The notes under the pieces are model-generated. The model was not told the origin of the DNA. It saw nothing but the letters and a program-made list of their open reading frames with translations, and searched no databases. From Pseudomonas mohnii (lineage in GTDB: Bacteria; Pseudomonadota; Gammaproteobacteria; Pseudomonadales; Pseudomonadaceae): a stretch of 64,000 nt of DNA. Positions 40,971-51,547 of the stretch are shown piece by piece; position 1 is the stretch's first letter; each line of letters opens with the position of its first letter. The stretch covers positions 4,193,501-4,257,500 of the forward strand of contig NZ_FNRV01000001.1 of the NCBI RefSeq assembly GCF_900105115.1, read 5' to 3'. The position numbers and the translations under genes were made by a program.

Positions 40971-42371
40971 TTATTCGCCCGTGTTGCTCGAGGCGCCCGC
41001 GGCGCGCTTGCGCTTGGAGCCACCACTGCGGCGACGCTTGCGCGGTGCGCCGGTGCCGTCATCCTTGCCGCTGAGGTCGCGGATCATGTCGCGACGCTCG
41101 CTTTCATTGGCATCCTGATAATCCGTCCACCATTCGCCCAGGCCATCAGTCTGCTCGCCCGCGCTTTCGCGCAGCAGCAGGAAGTCGTAACCGGCACGGA
41201 ATCGTGGGTTGTCCAGCAGCAGGTCGGCACGTTTACCGCTGCGACGGGGCAGACGCTCCTGCATGTCCCAGATCTCTCGGATCGGCATGGTGAAGCGTTT
41301 TGGAATGGCGATGCGCTGGCATTGTTCGGCAATCAACTCGTGGGCCGCTTCCTGCATCGCCGGAATCGGCGGCATGCCACGTTCCTGCAGGCGCAACACA
41401 CGCGCTGGCAGCGCAGGCCAGAGCAGCGCGGCAAACAGGAACGCCGGCGTCACCGGTTTGTTCTGCTTGATGCGCAAGTCAGTATTGATCAGCGCTTCGC
41501 TGATCAATGTGTGGGTGTAGGTCGGATTGTATTCCAGCGCTTCGGCACTGGCCGGGAACAGGGGGTCGAACAATTGCAGGTCGACCAGCATCTCGAAGGT
41601 GTCCGCGGCATGGCCGGAGAGGAACAGCTTGAGCACTTCTTCGAACAGGCGGGCTGACGGAATTTCGCGCAGCATCGGTGCCAGATCGCGGATGGGCACG
41701 GCGCTGTGTTTCTCGATGCCGAAATTCAACTTCGCTGCAAAACGCACGGCCCGCAGCATACGGACCGGGTCTTCCTGGTAGCGTTGCTTCGGATCGCCGA
41801 TCAGACGGATCAGATGATTGCGAATGTCGTGTACGCCATTGGCGTAGTCGAGGATGCGTTCGCTGACCGGATCGTAGTAAAGGGCATTGATGGTGAAGTC
41901 GCGGCGTTGCGCGTCTTCTTCCAGGGTGCCGTAGACGTTGTCGCGCAGGATGCGCCCGCTTTCGTTGCGGGAAGACTGATTGCTGTCTTCCTCTTCGTCG
42001 TTTTGCGGGTGATTGGCGCGGAAGGTCGCGACTTCGATGATTTCGCGGCCGAAGTGGATGTGCACCAATTTGAACCGACGCCCGATGATCCGCGCATTGC
42101 GGAATTCGGCCCGTACCTGTTCAGGGGTGGCGCTGGTGGCGACATCGAAGTCTTTCGGCGTGATGCCTAGCAGCATGTCGCGCACACAGCCGCCGACCAG
42201 GTAGGCCTGGTAGCCGGCGCCCTGCAGGCGTTCGACGATATTCACCGCATAACGGCTGAATTGCGCCTTTTGCAGCGAGTGTTGGCCGCTGTTAAGCACT
42301 TCAGGTGTGCTGCGGATGTGTTGCGTACGACGCAGGGGAGTACGGAATGACTGGAACAGCTTCTTCAGCAT
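40971..42371 (-). CDS. pcnB: Poly(A) polymerase I
   Basis: Adds A tails to RNA 3' ends and promotes decay. 466 residues from the start at 42371 (MLKKLFQSFRTPLRRT). Nucleotidyltransferase motifs LVGGCVRDMLLGITPKDFDV with the metal aspartates, RRFKLVHIHFGREIIEVATF, and a basic C-terminal tail (RKRRRSGGSKRKRA). An upstream ATG at 42422 would add residues before the family N-terminus and is less likely. crcZ ends about 210 bases upstream. Confidence 0.94.
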   Translation of the reverse strand: MLKKLFQSFRTPLRRTQHIRSTPEVLNSGQHSLQKAQFSRYAVNIVERLQGAGYQAYLVGGCVRDMLLGITPKDFDVATSATPEQVRAEFRNARIIGRRFKLVHIHFGREIIEVATFRANHPQNDEEEDSNQSSRNESGRILRDNVYGTLEEDAQRRDFTINALYYDPVSERILDYANGVHDIRNHLIRLIGDPKQRYQEDPVRMLRAVRFAAKLNFGIEKHSAVPIRDLAPMLREIPSARLFEEVLKLFLSGHAADTFEMLVDLQLFDPLFPASAEALEYNPTYTHTLISEALINTDLRIKQNKPVTPAFLFAALLWPALPARVLRLQERGMPPIPAMQEAAHELIAEQCQRIAIPKRFTMPIREIWDMQERLPRRSGKRADLLLDNPRFRAGYDFLLLRESAGEQTDGLGEWWTDYQDANESERRDMIRDLSGKDDGTGAPRKRRRSGGSKRKRAAGASSNTGE

Positions 42372-42578
42372 GGGATGCACTGTTTGAAGGAATGTTCGGC
42401 CAAAAACGAAGAATGACCGCATGATGGGCGGGGATTCTAGCATTTAGTCGGGGGATGGTGTAGGAAGCTGCGAAAGCGCTTGAGGGAGATGTCTGGTAGG
42501 CACTGTGGCATGACGTCGGAAACGCTCAATCGCTTGGGATTGCCTCGTAACCCAGCGGGGGCAAGCCCACTCGCCAGA

Positions 42579-42947
42579 AACTACAAGGGGAGCCGAAGCT
42601 CCCCAAGAAGTAGTTGCATGCTCTGTTTTTATTATTGGTTTCGGGCTTTTTGTTTTTGTTAAGTGCCCTCGCCATGAAGTTTTCCTTCATGACCCTCCCA
42701 ATCGGGAGCCAAGAGCAAACGGATTGCTTTGGTCGCTGTGTTGCGTTGATCTTGCGATCCAACCAGTACAGGCTCTGTCTTAAGACAGTTTTTTGTTGTT
42801 CTCGGCCTGGTCGTGGGGCAAGCCCCAAATACAACGCCTCTCCAAAAGAATCAGTTAGCTGCGCCTCTCGCCGTCTTGTTTTTATTGTGCGTGAGTCGAT
42901 TCGTCTTATTTTTATTGTCTTGTGCATTGCTTGTTATTGTTCTTGTA
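42579..42947 (-). ncRNA. crcZ: CrcZ, Hfq/Crc-titrating small RNA
   Basis: About 370 bases between cbrB and pcnB, exactly where CrcZ lies in pseudomonads. The minus strand carries a sigma-54 promoter followed by a run of A-rich CA motifs (AACAATAACAAGC, GACAATAAAAATAAG, CACAATAAAAACAAG, GAACAACAAAAAAC, TTAACAAAAACAAAAAGC, CCAATAATAAAAACAG), the decoy sites for Hfq-Crc. The RNA ends in a GGGGAGC-TTCG-GCTCCCC hairpin flanked by AACTAC/GTAGTT. CbrB would activate it, relieving catabolite repression on poor carbon sources. The 5' end is estimated from the promoter. Open frames across it (42480-43027) are ignored. Confidence 0.92.
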
Positions 42948-42957
42948 CCAAACATAT

Positions 42958-42974
42958 AGCAGGGTGCGTGCCAA
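42958..42974 (-). promoter_or_regulatory. Sigma-54 promoter of crcZ
   Basis: Minus strand TTGGCACGCACCCTGCT matches the RpoN consensus YTGGCACGRNNNTTGCW at 15 of 17 positions with the correct GG-GC spacing. The predicted start is near 42947. It lies between the cbrB terminator and crcZ; CbrB would bind upstream. Confidence 0.88.
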
Positions 42975-43032
42975 CTTTTACAAACCCCAGTAAAACAAGG
43001 GCTTGCCTGTACTGGTGGGGTGGCTGACGGCC

Positions 43033-43070
43033 AAAAAAAGCCGGGGCTTCGTTACCGTAAGCCCCGGCTT
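43033..43070 (-). terminator. Terminator of cbrB
   Basis: Perfect 12-bp stem AAGCCGGGGCTT / AAGCCCCGGCTT with a nine-base loop and a T run on the minus strand, separating cbrB from crcZ. Confidence 0.92.
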
Positions 43071-43144
43071 CTGTTACGTGAAAAACCTGAGGTAACAGTT
43101 TCTTCACAAAATCATGTGTTACCCGCACATGAGACAGGTGGGGT

Positions 43145-44581
43145 TCAGCTTTCGCTGGCAACCCCGGTCTTGCGCCGTGGGATGCCCAGGCGCTGACGGC
43201 GTTCCCACAGGCATTTGCGGCTTACCCCGAGTTTGCGTGCCAGCTCGGTTTCGGTCATGTGGTCCTGATGTTCAAGGACGAAGTGCTGGAAGTAGTCTTC
43301 CAGGGACAGGTCTTCGGTCGGCTCGTGGCTGTTGTTGGCGGCACTGTTGCCTTGTTGCGGTGCCAGGCCGATGAATTCGTCGTCTTCCAGATCACTCAGC
43401 TCAATGTCGATGCCCAGCAGCTCGGCGGATATTTCCGGGCTCTCGCTCAGGATGACAGCGCGCTCGACGGCGTTTTCCAGTTCTCGAACGTTACCGGGCC
43501 ATGAGTAATGGCGAATGGCTTGCTCGGCATCCGGGGCAAACTTCAGGTCGGTGCGGTTGATCCGCGCGCTCTGCCGCGCCAGGAATGCATTGGCGATTTC
43601 GTTGACGTCGGCACCGCGCTCACGCAGGGCCGGCAGTTTCAGCGCGATCACGTGGAGGCGGTAATACAAGTCTTCACGGAACTGGCCGACTTTCGCCAGG
43701 CTCTTGAGGTCGCGGTGAGTCGCGGCGATCAGGCGCACATCGACTTTCTGCGACTGTACCGAGCCCACCCGGCGAATTTCGCCTTCCTGCAGTACGCGCA
43801 GCAGGCGGGCCTGTGCTTCAAGTGGCAGTTCGCCGATTTCATCGAGGAACAGGGTGCCGCCGTCCGCCGCTTCCACCAGGCCGGCACGCCCGGCGCTCGC
43901 TCCGGTAAACGCACCTTTTTCATGACCGAACAGTTCGGACTCGATCAGGCTTTCCGGAATGGCCGCGCAGTTCACCGAGATCATCGGTGCCTTGGCGCGT
44001 TTCGACAGGTTGTGCAGGGCGCGCGCCACCAGCTCTTTACCGGTGCCGGACTCGCCCTGGATCAGGACATTGGAATCGGTCGGCGCCACTTTGCGGATCT
44101 TGCCATACAGGTCCTGCATCGGCGGGCAGGAGCCGATGATGCCGATTTCGCCGTTGCTGTTGTCGGTACCCGGTTTTGCCGCGCCGTTGGCGACTTTGCC
44201 GGCAACCGGTTCACCGCTGGCAGGCGTCGATTGCCGGTCACGCAGGATGCGTGCGACGGCCTGGAGCATTTCGTCGTGATCGAAAGGCTTGGCGATGTAG
44301 TCCACCGCGCCCATCTTCATCGAGTCGACCGCCGAGCGCAGGCTGGCGTAGCTGGTCATGATCAGCACCGGAGTGCCCTGGCCGAGTTTGATCAACTCGG
44401 TGCCCGGTGCGCCAGGCAAGCGCAGGTCACTGACGATCAGGTCGAACGTGGGAATGGTGAAGCGTTCTTGTGCTTCCTGCACTGAACCGGCTTCGCTGAC
44501 CTGATACTGGTTGCGTTCCAGCAGGCGGCGCAAGGCGGAGCGGATAATCGTTTCGTCTTCGACGATCAAAATGTGCGGCAT
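43145..44581 (-). CDS. cbrB: Sigma-54-dependent response regulator CbrB
   Basis: NtrC-family activator controlling carbon/nitrogen balance and crcZ. 478 residues: receiver with [16 protein letters not shown]+ domain with Walker [12 protein letters not shown] and the intact sigma-54 contact motif GAFTGA, Walker [12 protein letters not shown], and a Fis-type DNA-binding end ([20 protein letters not shown]). The start at 44581 is 22 bases after the cbrA stop, so the two form one operon. Confidence 0.96.
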   Translation of the reverse strand: MPHILIVEDETIIRSALRRLLERNQYQVSEAGSVQEAQERFTIPTFDLIVSDLRLPGAPGTELIKLGQGTPVLIMTSYASLRSAVDSMKMGAVDYIAKPFDHDEMLQAVARILRDRQSTPASGEPVAGKVANGAAKPGTDNSNGEIGIIGSCPPMQDLYGKIRKVAPTDSNVLIQGESGTGKELVARALHNLSKRAKAPMISVNCAAIPESLIESELFGHEKGAFTGASAGRAGLVEAADGGTLFLDEIGELPLEAQARLLRVLQEGEIRRVGSVQSQKVDVRLIAATHRDLKSLAKVGQFREDLYYRLHVIALKLPALRERGADVNEIANAFLARQSARINRTDLKFAPDAEQAIRHYSWPGNVRELENAVERAVILSESPEISAELLGIDIELSDLEDDEFIGLAPQQGNSAANNSHEPTEDLSLEDYFQHFVLEHQDHMTETELARKLGVSRKCLWERRQRLGIPRRKTGVASES

Positions 44582-44603
44582 TGATTCGATACTCTCGACG
44601 GTC

Positions 44604-47552
44604 TCAGTTCACAGCGGACGTCGCTTCGACATGACGCGGTAATGTCACCCGGATACGGGTGCCGCGTTGGCTCTGAACATCAGCCGGGCTGTCGATGGTG
44701 ATTTGTCCATAATGCTCTTCAACGATGGAATAGACCAGTGCAAGGCCCAGGCCGGTACCTTCACCCGGGTCCTTGGTGGTGAAGAAGGGTTCGAACAATC
44801 GGTCCATGATGCTCGAAGGTATTCCGCTGCCTTCGTCTTCCACGATCAGGTCGACCGTGTGCTCGCCGGCTTCGCTTTTGACGCGCACCGCGCTGCCGGG
44901 AGGCGAGGCGTCGCGGGCGTTTGAGAGCAGATTGATCAACACCTGTGCCAGACGCTGCGGGTCGCCTTCGACCCAGTGGTCCGGATCGCACAGGTTGTAG
45001 AACTGCACTTCGAAATTGCGTCGGTTCAATGCCAGCAGGCCGATGGCGTCCTGGGCGACTTCGGCCAGGCAGACGGGCTCGTCGCTGTGCTGATGGCTGC
45101 CGGCATGGGCGAAGCTCATCAGCGACTGGACAATGCGCGATACGCGTTTGGTCTGCTCGAGGATCTGACCACTGATTTCCTTGAGTTCGCCATCTTCTTC
45201 GCGCTCTTCGCGCAGGTTCTGCGCCAGGCAGGCGATCCCGGTGATCGGGTTGCCGATTTCATGGGCCACGCCAGCCGCGAGGCGACCGATGCTGGCCAAG
45301 CGCTCCGAGTGCACCAGTTTGTCTTCGAGCATCTGGGTTTCGGTCAGGTCTTCCACCAGTAACACCAGGCCACTGTTACCCGGTGCAAGCGGTTCGTCGA
45401 TCGCCGCCTTGTGCAGGTTCAGCCAGCGGGTTTGACCGTCGAGGGCCAGATGCTGCTTGTGCAAGTGTTCGTCCGGTACGTTGATGAAGCCCTGCAGCAG
45501 TTCTTTCCACGGGGCCGCAATGGTGCTCAAGCGCGAACCAACCACGCGTTGCGCGGCGATCCCGGTCAACTCCTCCATGGCTTTGTTCCACATGAGGATT
45601 TCCTGGTCCTTGGCCAGGGAGCAGACGCCCATCGGCAATTCCTGCAGGGTCTGTCGGTGATAGCGGCGCAGCGCATCGAGCTCGGCGGCCAGGCCGGTCA
45701 GGCGAGAGTGGTAGTCCTCGAGGCGGCTTTCGATGAAGTGGATGTCTTCGGTGACGTAGTTTTCACCGCCCGCCTTATAAGGCAAGAACGTCTCGACCAT
45801 GTCCTGGGCCACGCTCGGTCCCATCAGGCCCGAGAGGTTGGCTTCGATCCGGTCGCGCAAGCGGCGCAAGGCGTAAGGCCGACGCTCGTCGAATGGCAGG
45901 TAGAGGTCACGCAGGGCTTGCTCGACCTCTTTCTGCGCGGCCTTGGCGCCCAAGGGCTTGGCCAGTTGCGTGGCGAATTCCTGGGGGGAGGCGGCGTGCA
46001 GTTCACGGCGCTGTGGGCGACGCACGTTGTCTACGGCGCAGGCTTCGGCGGCGCTGGCCTCTTCGGTGCTGGCGTTGGTGAACAGCGAGATCAGGGTGAA
46101 CATCAGTACGTTGGCCGCCAGCGAGGCGATTGCGGCCATGTGCCAGCTCGTATCGTCCAGCACATAGATCATGTTCAGCAGCGGAATGTAGAAGCCCTGC
46201 AGGTTGCCGACCAGCGGCAGCAGCATGGTCACCAGCCATACCAGAATCCCCGCCAGCAACCCGGCGATGAAACCTCGGCGGTTGGCCGTCGGCCAGTACA
46301 GGACCGACAGTACGCCCGGCAGGAACTGCAAGGTGGCCACAAAGGCGACGATGCCGAGGTTGGCCAGGTCTTGTTCGGCGCCCAGCAGCAGGTAGAAGCC
46401 ATAGCCAGCCATGATGATCGCGACGATCAGCGCCCGGCGCGTCCATTTCAGCCAGCGGTAGATGTTGCCTTCGGCCGGAGGCTGGTACAGCGGCAATACC
46501 AGATGGTTCAGGGCCATCCCCGACAGCGCCAGGGTGGTAACGATGATCAGGCCGCTGGCGGCGGACAATCCGCCGATATAGGCCAGCAGCGCCAGGGCCT
46601 TGCTGTTGGCGGCGATGCCGATACCCAGCGTGAAGTATTCCGGGTTGGTGGTGGCGCCAAGTTTCAGGCCGGCCCAGAGAATCAGCGGAACTGCCAGGCT
46701 CATCAGCAACAGGAACAGCGGCAGGCCCCAGCTTGCGCTGACCAGCGAGCGCGGGTTGAGGTTTTCGGTGAAGGTCATGTGGTACATGTGCGGCATCACG
46801 ATCGCCGAAGCGAAGAACACCAGCAGCAGCGTGCGCCACGGGCCTTCCTGCAGCGGTGTATGCAAGGCGGCGAGGGCGGTCTGGTTTTGCAGCAGCCACA
46901 GTTCGAGCTGTTGCGGACCGTCGAATACGCCATAAAGCGCATACAGACCAACGCCGCCGATGGCGATCAGCTTGATCACCGATTCGAAGGCAATCGCGAA
47001 CACCAGGCCTTCATGCTTCTCGCGAGTGGCAATGTGCCGGGAGCCGAAGAAAATCGTGAACAGGGTGATCAGGGCGCAGAAACTCAGGGCCACGCGATGT
47101 TGCACCGGTTCGCGAGTGAGGATCCCGATGGAGTCGGCTACCGCCTGAATCTGCAGCGCCAGCAATGGCAGCACGCCGATCAGCATGAAAATCGTGGTCA
47201 GCGCGCCGGCCCAGGTGCTGCGGAAGCGAAACGCGAACAGGTCCGCGAGGGACGACAGCTGATAGGTGCGAGTGATTTTCAGGATCGGATACAGCAACAC
47301 CGGCGCCAGCAGGAATGCCCCGGACACACCGAGGTAGCTGGACAGGAATCCGTATCCGTACTGATAGGCCAGGCCCACGGTGCCGTAAAACGCCCAGGCG
47401 CTGGCATAGACGCCCAGCGACAGGGTGTAGGTGAGCGGGTGGCGAATGATCGCCCGCGGGATCATGCCCCGTTCGCTGATCCAGGCTACGCCAAACAGCA
47501 CCGCCAGGTATGCGGCACTGATCAGGATCATCTGGGTCAGGCTAAAGCTCAT
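44604..47552 (-). CDS. cbrA: Sensor kinase CbrA with sodium/solute symporter domain
   Basis: 982 residues. The N-terminal half is a solute:sodium symporter-type domain of about 13 membrane segments ([40 protein letters not shown]), known in P. putida to carry histidine uptake. A STAC-like linker, a PAS domain ([20 protein letters not shown]), an H-box ([20 protein letters not shown], His near residue 763) and a HATPase domain ([21 protein letters not shown]) follow. I choose the ATG at 47552 ([10 protein letters not shown]); an ATG two codons upstream is possible. It overlaps cbrX by 11 bases. Confidence 0.95.
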   Translation of the reverse strand: MSFSLTQMILISAAYLAVLFGVAWISERGMIPRAIIRHPLTYTLSLGVYASAWAFYGTVGLAYQYGYGFLSSYLGVSGAFLLAPVLLYPILKITRTYQLSSLADLFAFRFRSTWAGALTTIFMLIGVLPLLALQIQAVADSIGILTREPVQHRVALSFCALITLFTIFFGSRHIATREKHEGLVFAIAFESVIKLIAIGGVGLYALYGVFDGPQQLELWLLQNQTALAALHTPLQEGPWRTLLLVFFASAIVMPHMYHMTFTENLNPRSLVSASWGLPLFLLLMSLAVPLILWAGLKLGATTNPEYFTLGIGIAANSKALALLAYIGGLSAASGLIIVTTLALSGMALNHLVLPLYQPPAEGNIYRWLKWTRRALIVAIIMAGYGFYLLLGAEQDLANLGIVAFVATLQFLPGVLSVLYWPTANRRGFIAGLLAGILVWLVTMLLPLVGNLQGFYIPLLNMIYVLDDTSWHMAAIASLAANVLMFTLISLFTNASTEEASAAEACAVDNVRRPQRRELHAASPQEFATQLAKPLGAKAAQKEVEQALRDLYLPFDERRPYALRRLRDRIEANLSGLMGPSVAQDMVETFLPYKAGGENYVTEDIHFIESRLEDYHSRLTGLAAELDALRRYHRQTLQELPMGVCSLAKDQEILMWNKAMEELTGIAAQRVVGSRLSTIAAPWKELLQGFINVPDEHLHKQHLALDGQTRWLNLHKAAIDEPLAPGNSGLVLLVEDLTETQMLEDKLVHSERLASIGRLAAGVAHEIGNPITGIACLAQNLREEREEDGELKEISGQILEQTKRVSRIVQSLMSFAHAGSHQHSDEPVCLAEVAQDAIGLLALNRRNFEVQFYNLCDPDHWVEGDPQRLAQVLINLLSNARDASPPGSAVRVKSEAGEHTVDLIVEDEGSGIPSSIMDRLFEPFFTTKDPGEGTGLGLALVYSIVEEHYGQITIDSPADVQSQRGTRIRVTLPRHVEATSAVN

Positions 47553-47718
47553 CGGCATCTTTTTGGCTCTGCAGGATGAAGGTCACGACGATCAGGATCA
47601 GCCAGAGCAAATAAGGCCGGTACCAGGCGCCAGTGGCGTCGATCCACCAATCCATGATGGCCGGGGAAAACAGGTAAATCCCCACTACCAGGAGCAGGAC
47701 CAAGCGATAGATGTACAT
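47542..47718 (-). CDS. cbrX: CbrX, small membrane protein translationally coupled to cbrA
   Basis: 58 residues read directly: it begins MYIYRLVLLLVVGIYLFSPA, has a second hydrophobic stretch (PYLLWLILIVVTFIL), and ends in a short acidic cytoplasmic tail. The stop lies 11 bases inside cbrA, in another frame. In P. putida a short frame cbrX upstream of and overlapping cbrA is known to be co-translated with it; this matches in place and size. The rest of the gap to gluQ is about 77 bases. Confidence 0.85.
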   Translation of the reverse strand: MYIYRLVLLLVVGIYLFSPAIMDWWIDATGAWYRPYLLWLILIVVTFILQSQKDADEL

Positions 47719-47795
47719 CCCGGCCTCTCTTTTTTATGCGCGTGCCCGAAAACGTGCGGCGATGGTAACGGATGGGTGCGCCACTGCAAGCAAGA

Positions 47796-48692
47796 TCACT
47801 GTAGCTGTGCCTCGGGCAGGCTCAGTGTGCGCGGGATCAACATGGCATCCCAGTGGGCGATGCCCCAGTTCAGCACTTCCCGTGGCGTGGCGTAAGCCAG
47901 TTCGTTGCCGGGGTTCTGCCCGAGTGCGCGCAAGGCACGCAGCAGCAACGGCGTGGCCTGGTCTGCGGTGAGCGGTGGCGAGCGATAGGATTTGCCCAGT
48001 TTGTTGCCATCGGGCTGGGTGATCAGCGGGATGTGCAGGTAACGCGGTTGCCGCAGGCCGAGCAACTCCTGCAGATAGAGCTGGCGCGGGGTAGAGTCGA
48101 GCAGGTCGGCGCCACGCACGATGTCAGTGATGCCTTGCCAGGCATCGTCCAGCACCACGGCCAGTTGATAAGCGTATAGCCCGTCGCGGCGACGGATCAC
48201 AAAATCACCGACGTCCCGGCCCAGGTGCTGGTGGAATTCTCCCTGCACCCGGTCGATGAAGTGGTAGTCCAGTTCAGGTACGCGAATCCGAATCGCCGCA
48301 TCTTCGGTGCCGTGCCCGGCATTGCGGCACAGCCCCGGATAGATGCCGTGGTAGTGCTCCAATTGTTTGCGCGAGCAGGTGCAAGCGTAGGCCAGGCCCT
48401 GACTGAACAGGCGATTGAGTACTTCGGCGTAGGCATCGTGGCGGTCGCTCTGGCGGACCATCTCGCCATCCCACTCGAACCCGTAACTCTCCAGAGCCTT
48501 GAGAATCGCCGCCTGAGCGCCGGGTTCTTCACGGGGAGGGTCGAGATCTTCCATGCGCATCAGCCAGCGGCCGCCGACCGAGCGCGCATCGAGATACGAG
48601 GCCAGCGCCGCGACCAGCGAACCGAAATGCAAGTGGCCACTGGGCGTGGGGGCAAAGCGCCCGATGTAGGTGGGGGAGGTGATGACGGTCAT
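47796..48692 (-). CDS. gluQ: Glutamyl-Q tRNA(Asp) synthetase
   Basis: Attaches glutamate to queuosine at the wobble base of tRNA-Asp. 298 residues resembling the catalytic half of GluRS without the anticodon domain: RFAPTPSGHLHFGSLVAAL (HIGH-type motif), the zinc-site cysteines CTCSRKQLEHYHGIYPGLC, and the KLGKS version of KMSKS. The start at 48692 (MTVITSPTYIGRFAP) is favoured. It lies downstream of dksA, the conserved dksA-gluQ order, though a REP pair and a terminator intervene. Confidence 0.94.
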   Translation of the reverse strand: MTVITSPTYIGRFAPTPSGHLHFGSLVAALASYLDARSVGGRWLMRMEDLDPPREEPGAQAAILKALESYGFEWDGEMVRQSDRHDAYAEVLNRLFSQGLAYACTCSRKQLEHYHGIYPGLCRNAGHGTEDAAIRIRVPELDYHFIDRVQGEFHQHLGRDVGDFVIRRRDGLYAYQLAVVLDDAWQGITDIVRGADLLDSTPRQLYLQELLGLRQPRYLHIPLITQPDGNKLGKSYRSPPLTADQATPLLLRALRALGQNPGNELAYATPREVLNWGIAHWDAMLIPRTLSLPEAQLQ

Positions 48693-48731
48693 ATGGGCGA
48701 TGTTATTTGGTCGGGAGAGGCGCATATCAAG

Positions 48732-48836
48732 CTGCAGGAGCGAGCTTGCTCGCGAAAAAACGTCTGTACACCGCGAGTCGTCAAGCGGCGCGCGTTATCG
48801 TTGTCGTCCATTGCGAGCAAGCTCGCTCCTGTACAG
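48732..48836. repeat. REP pair between dksA and gluQ
   Basis: CTGCAGGAGCGAGCTTGCTCG near 48732 and inverse CGAGCAAGCTCGCTCCTG near 48814, spaced by about 60 bases. Confidence 0.85.
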
Positions 48837-48840
48837 AAAC

Positions 48841-48870
48841 AAAAACGGAGCGTTCGCACGCTCCGTTTTT
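48841..48870 (-). terminator. Terminator of dksA
   Basis: Perfect 12-bp stem AAAAACGGAGCG / CGCTCCGTTTTT with a six-base loop, 14 bases past the dksA stop; the AT ends make it usable in both directions. It would cut gluQ off from dksA, so gluQ may need readthrough or its own promoter. Confidence 0.9.
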
Positions 48871-48884
48871 CGTTCAAGTCGCAA

Positions 48885-49328
48885 TTACTTGCCGACTTGC
48901 TTTTCCTTGATTTCCGCCAGTGTCTTGCAGTCGATGCACAAGTCAGCGGTAGGGCGTGCCTCAAGGCGCTTGACGCCGATCTCGATGCCGCAGGATTCAC
49001 ACCAGCCGTACTCTTCGTCTTCGATCAGTTGCAGCGTCTTGTCGATCTTCTTGATCAACTTGCGCTCACGATCGCGGGCTCGAAGCTCGAGAGCGAACTC
49101 TTCTTCCTGGCTGGCACGGTCTGCCGGGTCAGGGAAGTTGGCCGCTTCGTCCTTCATGTGGTCCACAGTCTTGTCGACACCTTCCATCAGCTCTTTTTTC
49201 CACTGGTTCAGAACCTTGATGAAGTGCTTGCGCATGGGCTCGCCCATGTACTCTTCGCCAGCTTTCTGAACATAGGGCTCGAAGCCGCTGATCGCCTGAT
49301 TCGCTTGTTGCTTTGCTTGGGTGGACAT
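48885..49328 (-). CDS. dksA: RNA polymerase-binding transcription factor DksA
   Basis: Works with ppGpp in the stringent response by entering the RNA polymerase secondary channel. 147 residues: coiled coil with the tip aspartates in DPADRASQEEE, and a four-cysteine zinc finger (CESCGIEIGVKRLEA, CIDCKTLAEIKEKQ). The ATG at 49328 has GAGG upstream. It could control the GC-rich discriminator tRNA promoter at 17631. Confidence 0.96.
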   Translation of the reverse strand: MSTQAKQQANQAISGFEPYVQKAGEEYMGEPMRKHFIKVLNQWKKELMEGVDKTVDHMKDEAANFPDPADRASQEEEFALELRARDRERKLIKKIDKTLQLIEDEEYGWCESCGIEIGVKRLEARPTADLCIDCKTLAEIKEKQVGK

Positions 49329-49661
49329 GAAATAGACCGCCTCTACTCTTGTAATCCATCTGCGCAGGATTGCTCCATCACCGACACCTGCCGGCCCTGC
49401 GGCTGCAAGCGGGCGAACTTACCAGATCAAATCAGACCGCGCTACTCCCGGATGTCGAGCCTGCGGCCCGTGGGGCTTGCAAACGCCGGCAAAGCGCGGT
49501 CTGGTGGTTCTGGAGCGCTGCTCAAGTAATGATTTTAGTCAAACCCTAGGGGCTCGTATGAGTTGTTTTTGGCCTGGTTGTATGGCGTGTGACCGCTTTA
49601 GGTTCTCGCTCGTTCCTGTGCTTGGGTAGAATCGGTTCTTTTCCCCGTTGAAGGAAGGCCA
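49329..49661. other. Divergent intergenic region dksA / aminotransferase
   Basis: 333 bases between divergent genes, so it should contain both promoters. I see no convincing gene, RNA or repeat in it, apart from the dksA ribosome binding site at its left edge. Confidence 0.6.
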
Positions 49662-50834
49662 ATGGCTCAGTCCTACAGTGCCCGCAGTCGTGCGATCGAA
49701 CCTTTCCATGTCATGGCGTTGCTGGCGCGTGCCAATGAATTGCAAGCGGCCGGTCATGATGTGATTCACCTGGAAATCGGTGAGCCGGACTTCACCACCG
49801 CCGAGCCGATCATTCGCGCCGGCCAGGCAGCGCTGACAGCGGGGAAGACCCGTTACACCGCCGCACGCGGCATTCCCGAATTGCGTGAGGCCATTTCGGG
49901 CTTCTATCAGCAGCGTTATGGCCTGAACATCGACCCGCGGCGGATCCTCATCACGCCCGGCGGCTCTGGTGCGTTGTTGCTGGCCAGTGCGTTGCTGGTC
50001 GACCCGGGCAAGCATTGGCTGCTGGCGGACCCGGGTTACCCGTGCAACCGGCATTTCCTGCGCTTGGTGGAAGGCGCCGCGCAGCTTGTTCCAGTCGGCC
50101 CTGAGGTGCGTTATCAACTGACCCCGGGTCTGGTCGAGCGGCATTGGGATCATGACAGTGTCGGCGCGCTGGTAGCGTCACCGGCCAACCCGACCGGGAC
50201 TATTTTGACCCGCGACGAGTTGGCCGCGCTGTCGACCTCGATCAAGGAGCGTCACGGTCATCTGGTGGTGGACGAGATCTATCACGGCCTGACCTATGGC
50301 ACCGATGCGGCCAGTGTGCTGGAAGTCGATGACAGTGCCTTTGTCCTTAATAGTTTTTCGAAATATTTCGGAATGACCGGTTGGCGTCTCGGCTGGCTGG
50401 TCGCGCCGGATGCCGCCGTCGGTGAGCTGGAAAAACTCGCCCAGAACCTCTACATCAGTGCTCCGAGCATGGCGCAGCACGCTGCGCTGGCATGCTTCGA
50501 GCCTGCAACCATTGAGATTCTGGAAGAGCGCCGCGCCGAGTTTGGTCGTCGTCGGGATTTCCTGCTTCCCGCCCTGCGGGAACTCGGCTTCGGGATTGCC
50601 GTTGAGCCGGAAGGGGCGTTCTATTTGTATGCCGATATCAGCAAGTTCGGCGGTGATGCCTTCGCGTTCTGTCGCCACTTCCTCGAAACCGAACATGTTG
50701 CGTTTACTCCGGGGCTGGATTTCGGTCGTTACCAAGCCGGGCATCATGTGCGATTCGCCTACACACAAAATCTTGAGCGTTTGCACGAGGCGGTCCAACG
50801 GATTGCTCGCGGTTTGCGGAGCTGGCAAGGCTGA
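49662..50834 (+). CDS. PLP-dependent aminotransferase, class I/II
   Basis: 390-residue fold type I aminotransferase. Visible: [15 protein letters not shown], the cofactor region [26 protein letters not shown], and the PLP-binding lysine in [16 protein letters not shown], with the conserved arginine near the end (HHVRFAY). The amino acid substrate cannot be decided; family members are often called aspartate or alanine aminotransferases. Its TGA overlaps the sfsA ATG by one base (TGATG). Confidence 0.9.
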   Translation: MAQSYSARSRAIEPFHVMALLARANELQAAGHDVIHLEIGEPDFTTAEPIIRAGQAALTAGKTRYTAARGIPELREAISGFYQQRYGLNIDPRRILITPGGSGALLLASALLVDPGKHWLLADPGYPCNRHFLRLVEGAAQLVPVGPEVRYQLTPGLVERHWDHDSVGALVASPANPTGTILTRDELAALSTSIKERHGHLVVDEIYHGLTYGTDAASVLEVDDSAFVLNSFSKYFGMTGWRLGWLVAPDAAVGELEKLAQNLYISAPSMAQHAALACFEPATIEILEERRAEFGRRRDFLLPALRELGFGIAVEPEGAFYLYADISKFGGDAFAFCRHFLETEHVAFTPGLDFGRYQAGHHVRFAYTQNLERLHEAVQRIARGLRSWQG

Positions 50835-51547
50835 TGCGTTTCCATCCGCCACTCGAAGAAGGTCGACTGATTCGTCGTTACAAGCGTTTTCTCGCCGATA
50901 TCGAAACCGTTAGCGGCGAGTTGTTGACCATTCATTGTCCGAACACGGGTTCGATGCTCAATTGTCAGGTCGAAGGCGGGCAGGTCTGGTTCAGCCGCTC
51001 CAATGATCCCAAGCGCAAGTTGCCGGGAACATGGGAAGTGGGCGAAACCCCTCACGGACGGCTGTTTTGCGTGAATACCGCGCGGGCCAACGGACTGGTG
51101 GAGGAGGCGCTTCGCGGCGGAGTCATCGCTGAGCTGGACGGCTTCACTAGTCTTAAGCGCGAGGTTGCCTACGGCCAGGAAAACAGCCGGATCGACTTTC
51201 GTCTTGATTACCCGGGTGGGCCGGCCTTTGTGGAAGTCAAAAGTGTCACGCTGGGTTTCGAGGGCTCATCGGTAGCCGCGTTTCCCGATGCAGTGACGCA
51301 GCGAGGGGCCAAGCATTTGCGTGAATTGGCGCATTTGGCCCGAGACGGAGTTCGGGCTGTGCAGTTGTACTGCGTGAACTTGACCGGTATCGATGCTGTA
51401 CGTCCGGCTGAAGAAATCGATTCTGCCTACGCCGCGGCGCTGCGTGAGGCCGTGGCGTGCGGGGTCGAGGTGCTGGCGTACGGTGTGCGATTGACTCACG
51501 AGGAAATGAGGGTCGATCGGCGCCTGGAGGTGTTGCTCGGTGATTAA
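50834..51547 (+). CDS. sfsA: SfsA family protein (sugar fermentation stimulation)
   Basis: 237-residue DNA/RNA-binding nuclease-like protein of the SfsA family. Signature segments are [35 protein letters not shown], and the nuclease-like core SRIDFRLDY and [11 protein letters not shown]. Its physiological role in Pseudomonas is unclear. It is translationally coupled to the aminotransferase and convergent with the Rieske gene, whose stop overlaps its own by four bases. Confidence 0.93.
   Translation: MRFHPPLEEGRLIRRYKRFLADIETVSGELLTIHCPNTGSMLNCQVEGGQVWFSRSNDPKRKLPGTWEVGETPHGRLFCVNTARANGLVEEALRGGVIAELDGFTSLKREVAYGQENSRIDFRLDYPGGPAFVEVKSVTLGFEGSSVAAFPDAVTQRGAKHLRELAHLARDGVRAVQLYCVNLTGIDAVRPAEEIDSAYAAALREAVACGVEVLAYGVRLTHEEMRVDRRLEVLLGD

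Noticed and set aside
42480..43027. Three overlapping frames on both strands between pcnB and cbrB
   Set aside because: The interval is the CrcZ RNA with its promoter and terminator; the translations have no ribosome binding sites and are low-complexity readings of A-rich motifs.
45411..47579. Open frame of 722 codons antisense to cbrA
   Set aside because: Lies wholly opposite a well-identified kinase gene; composition is rich in Gln, Arg, His and Gly as expected from the reverse of a high-GC gene, and no domain is recognisable.
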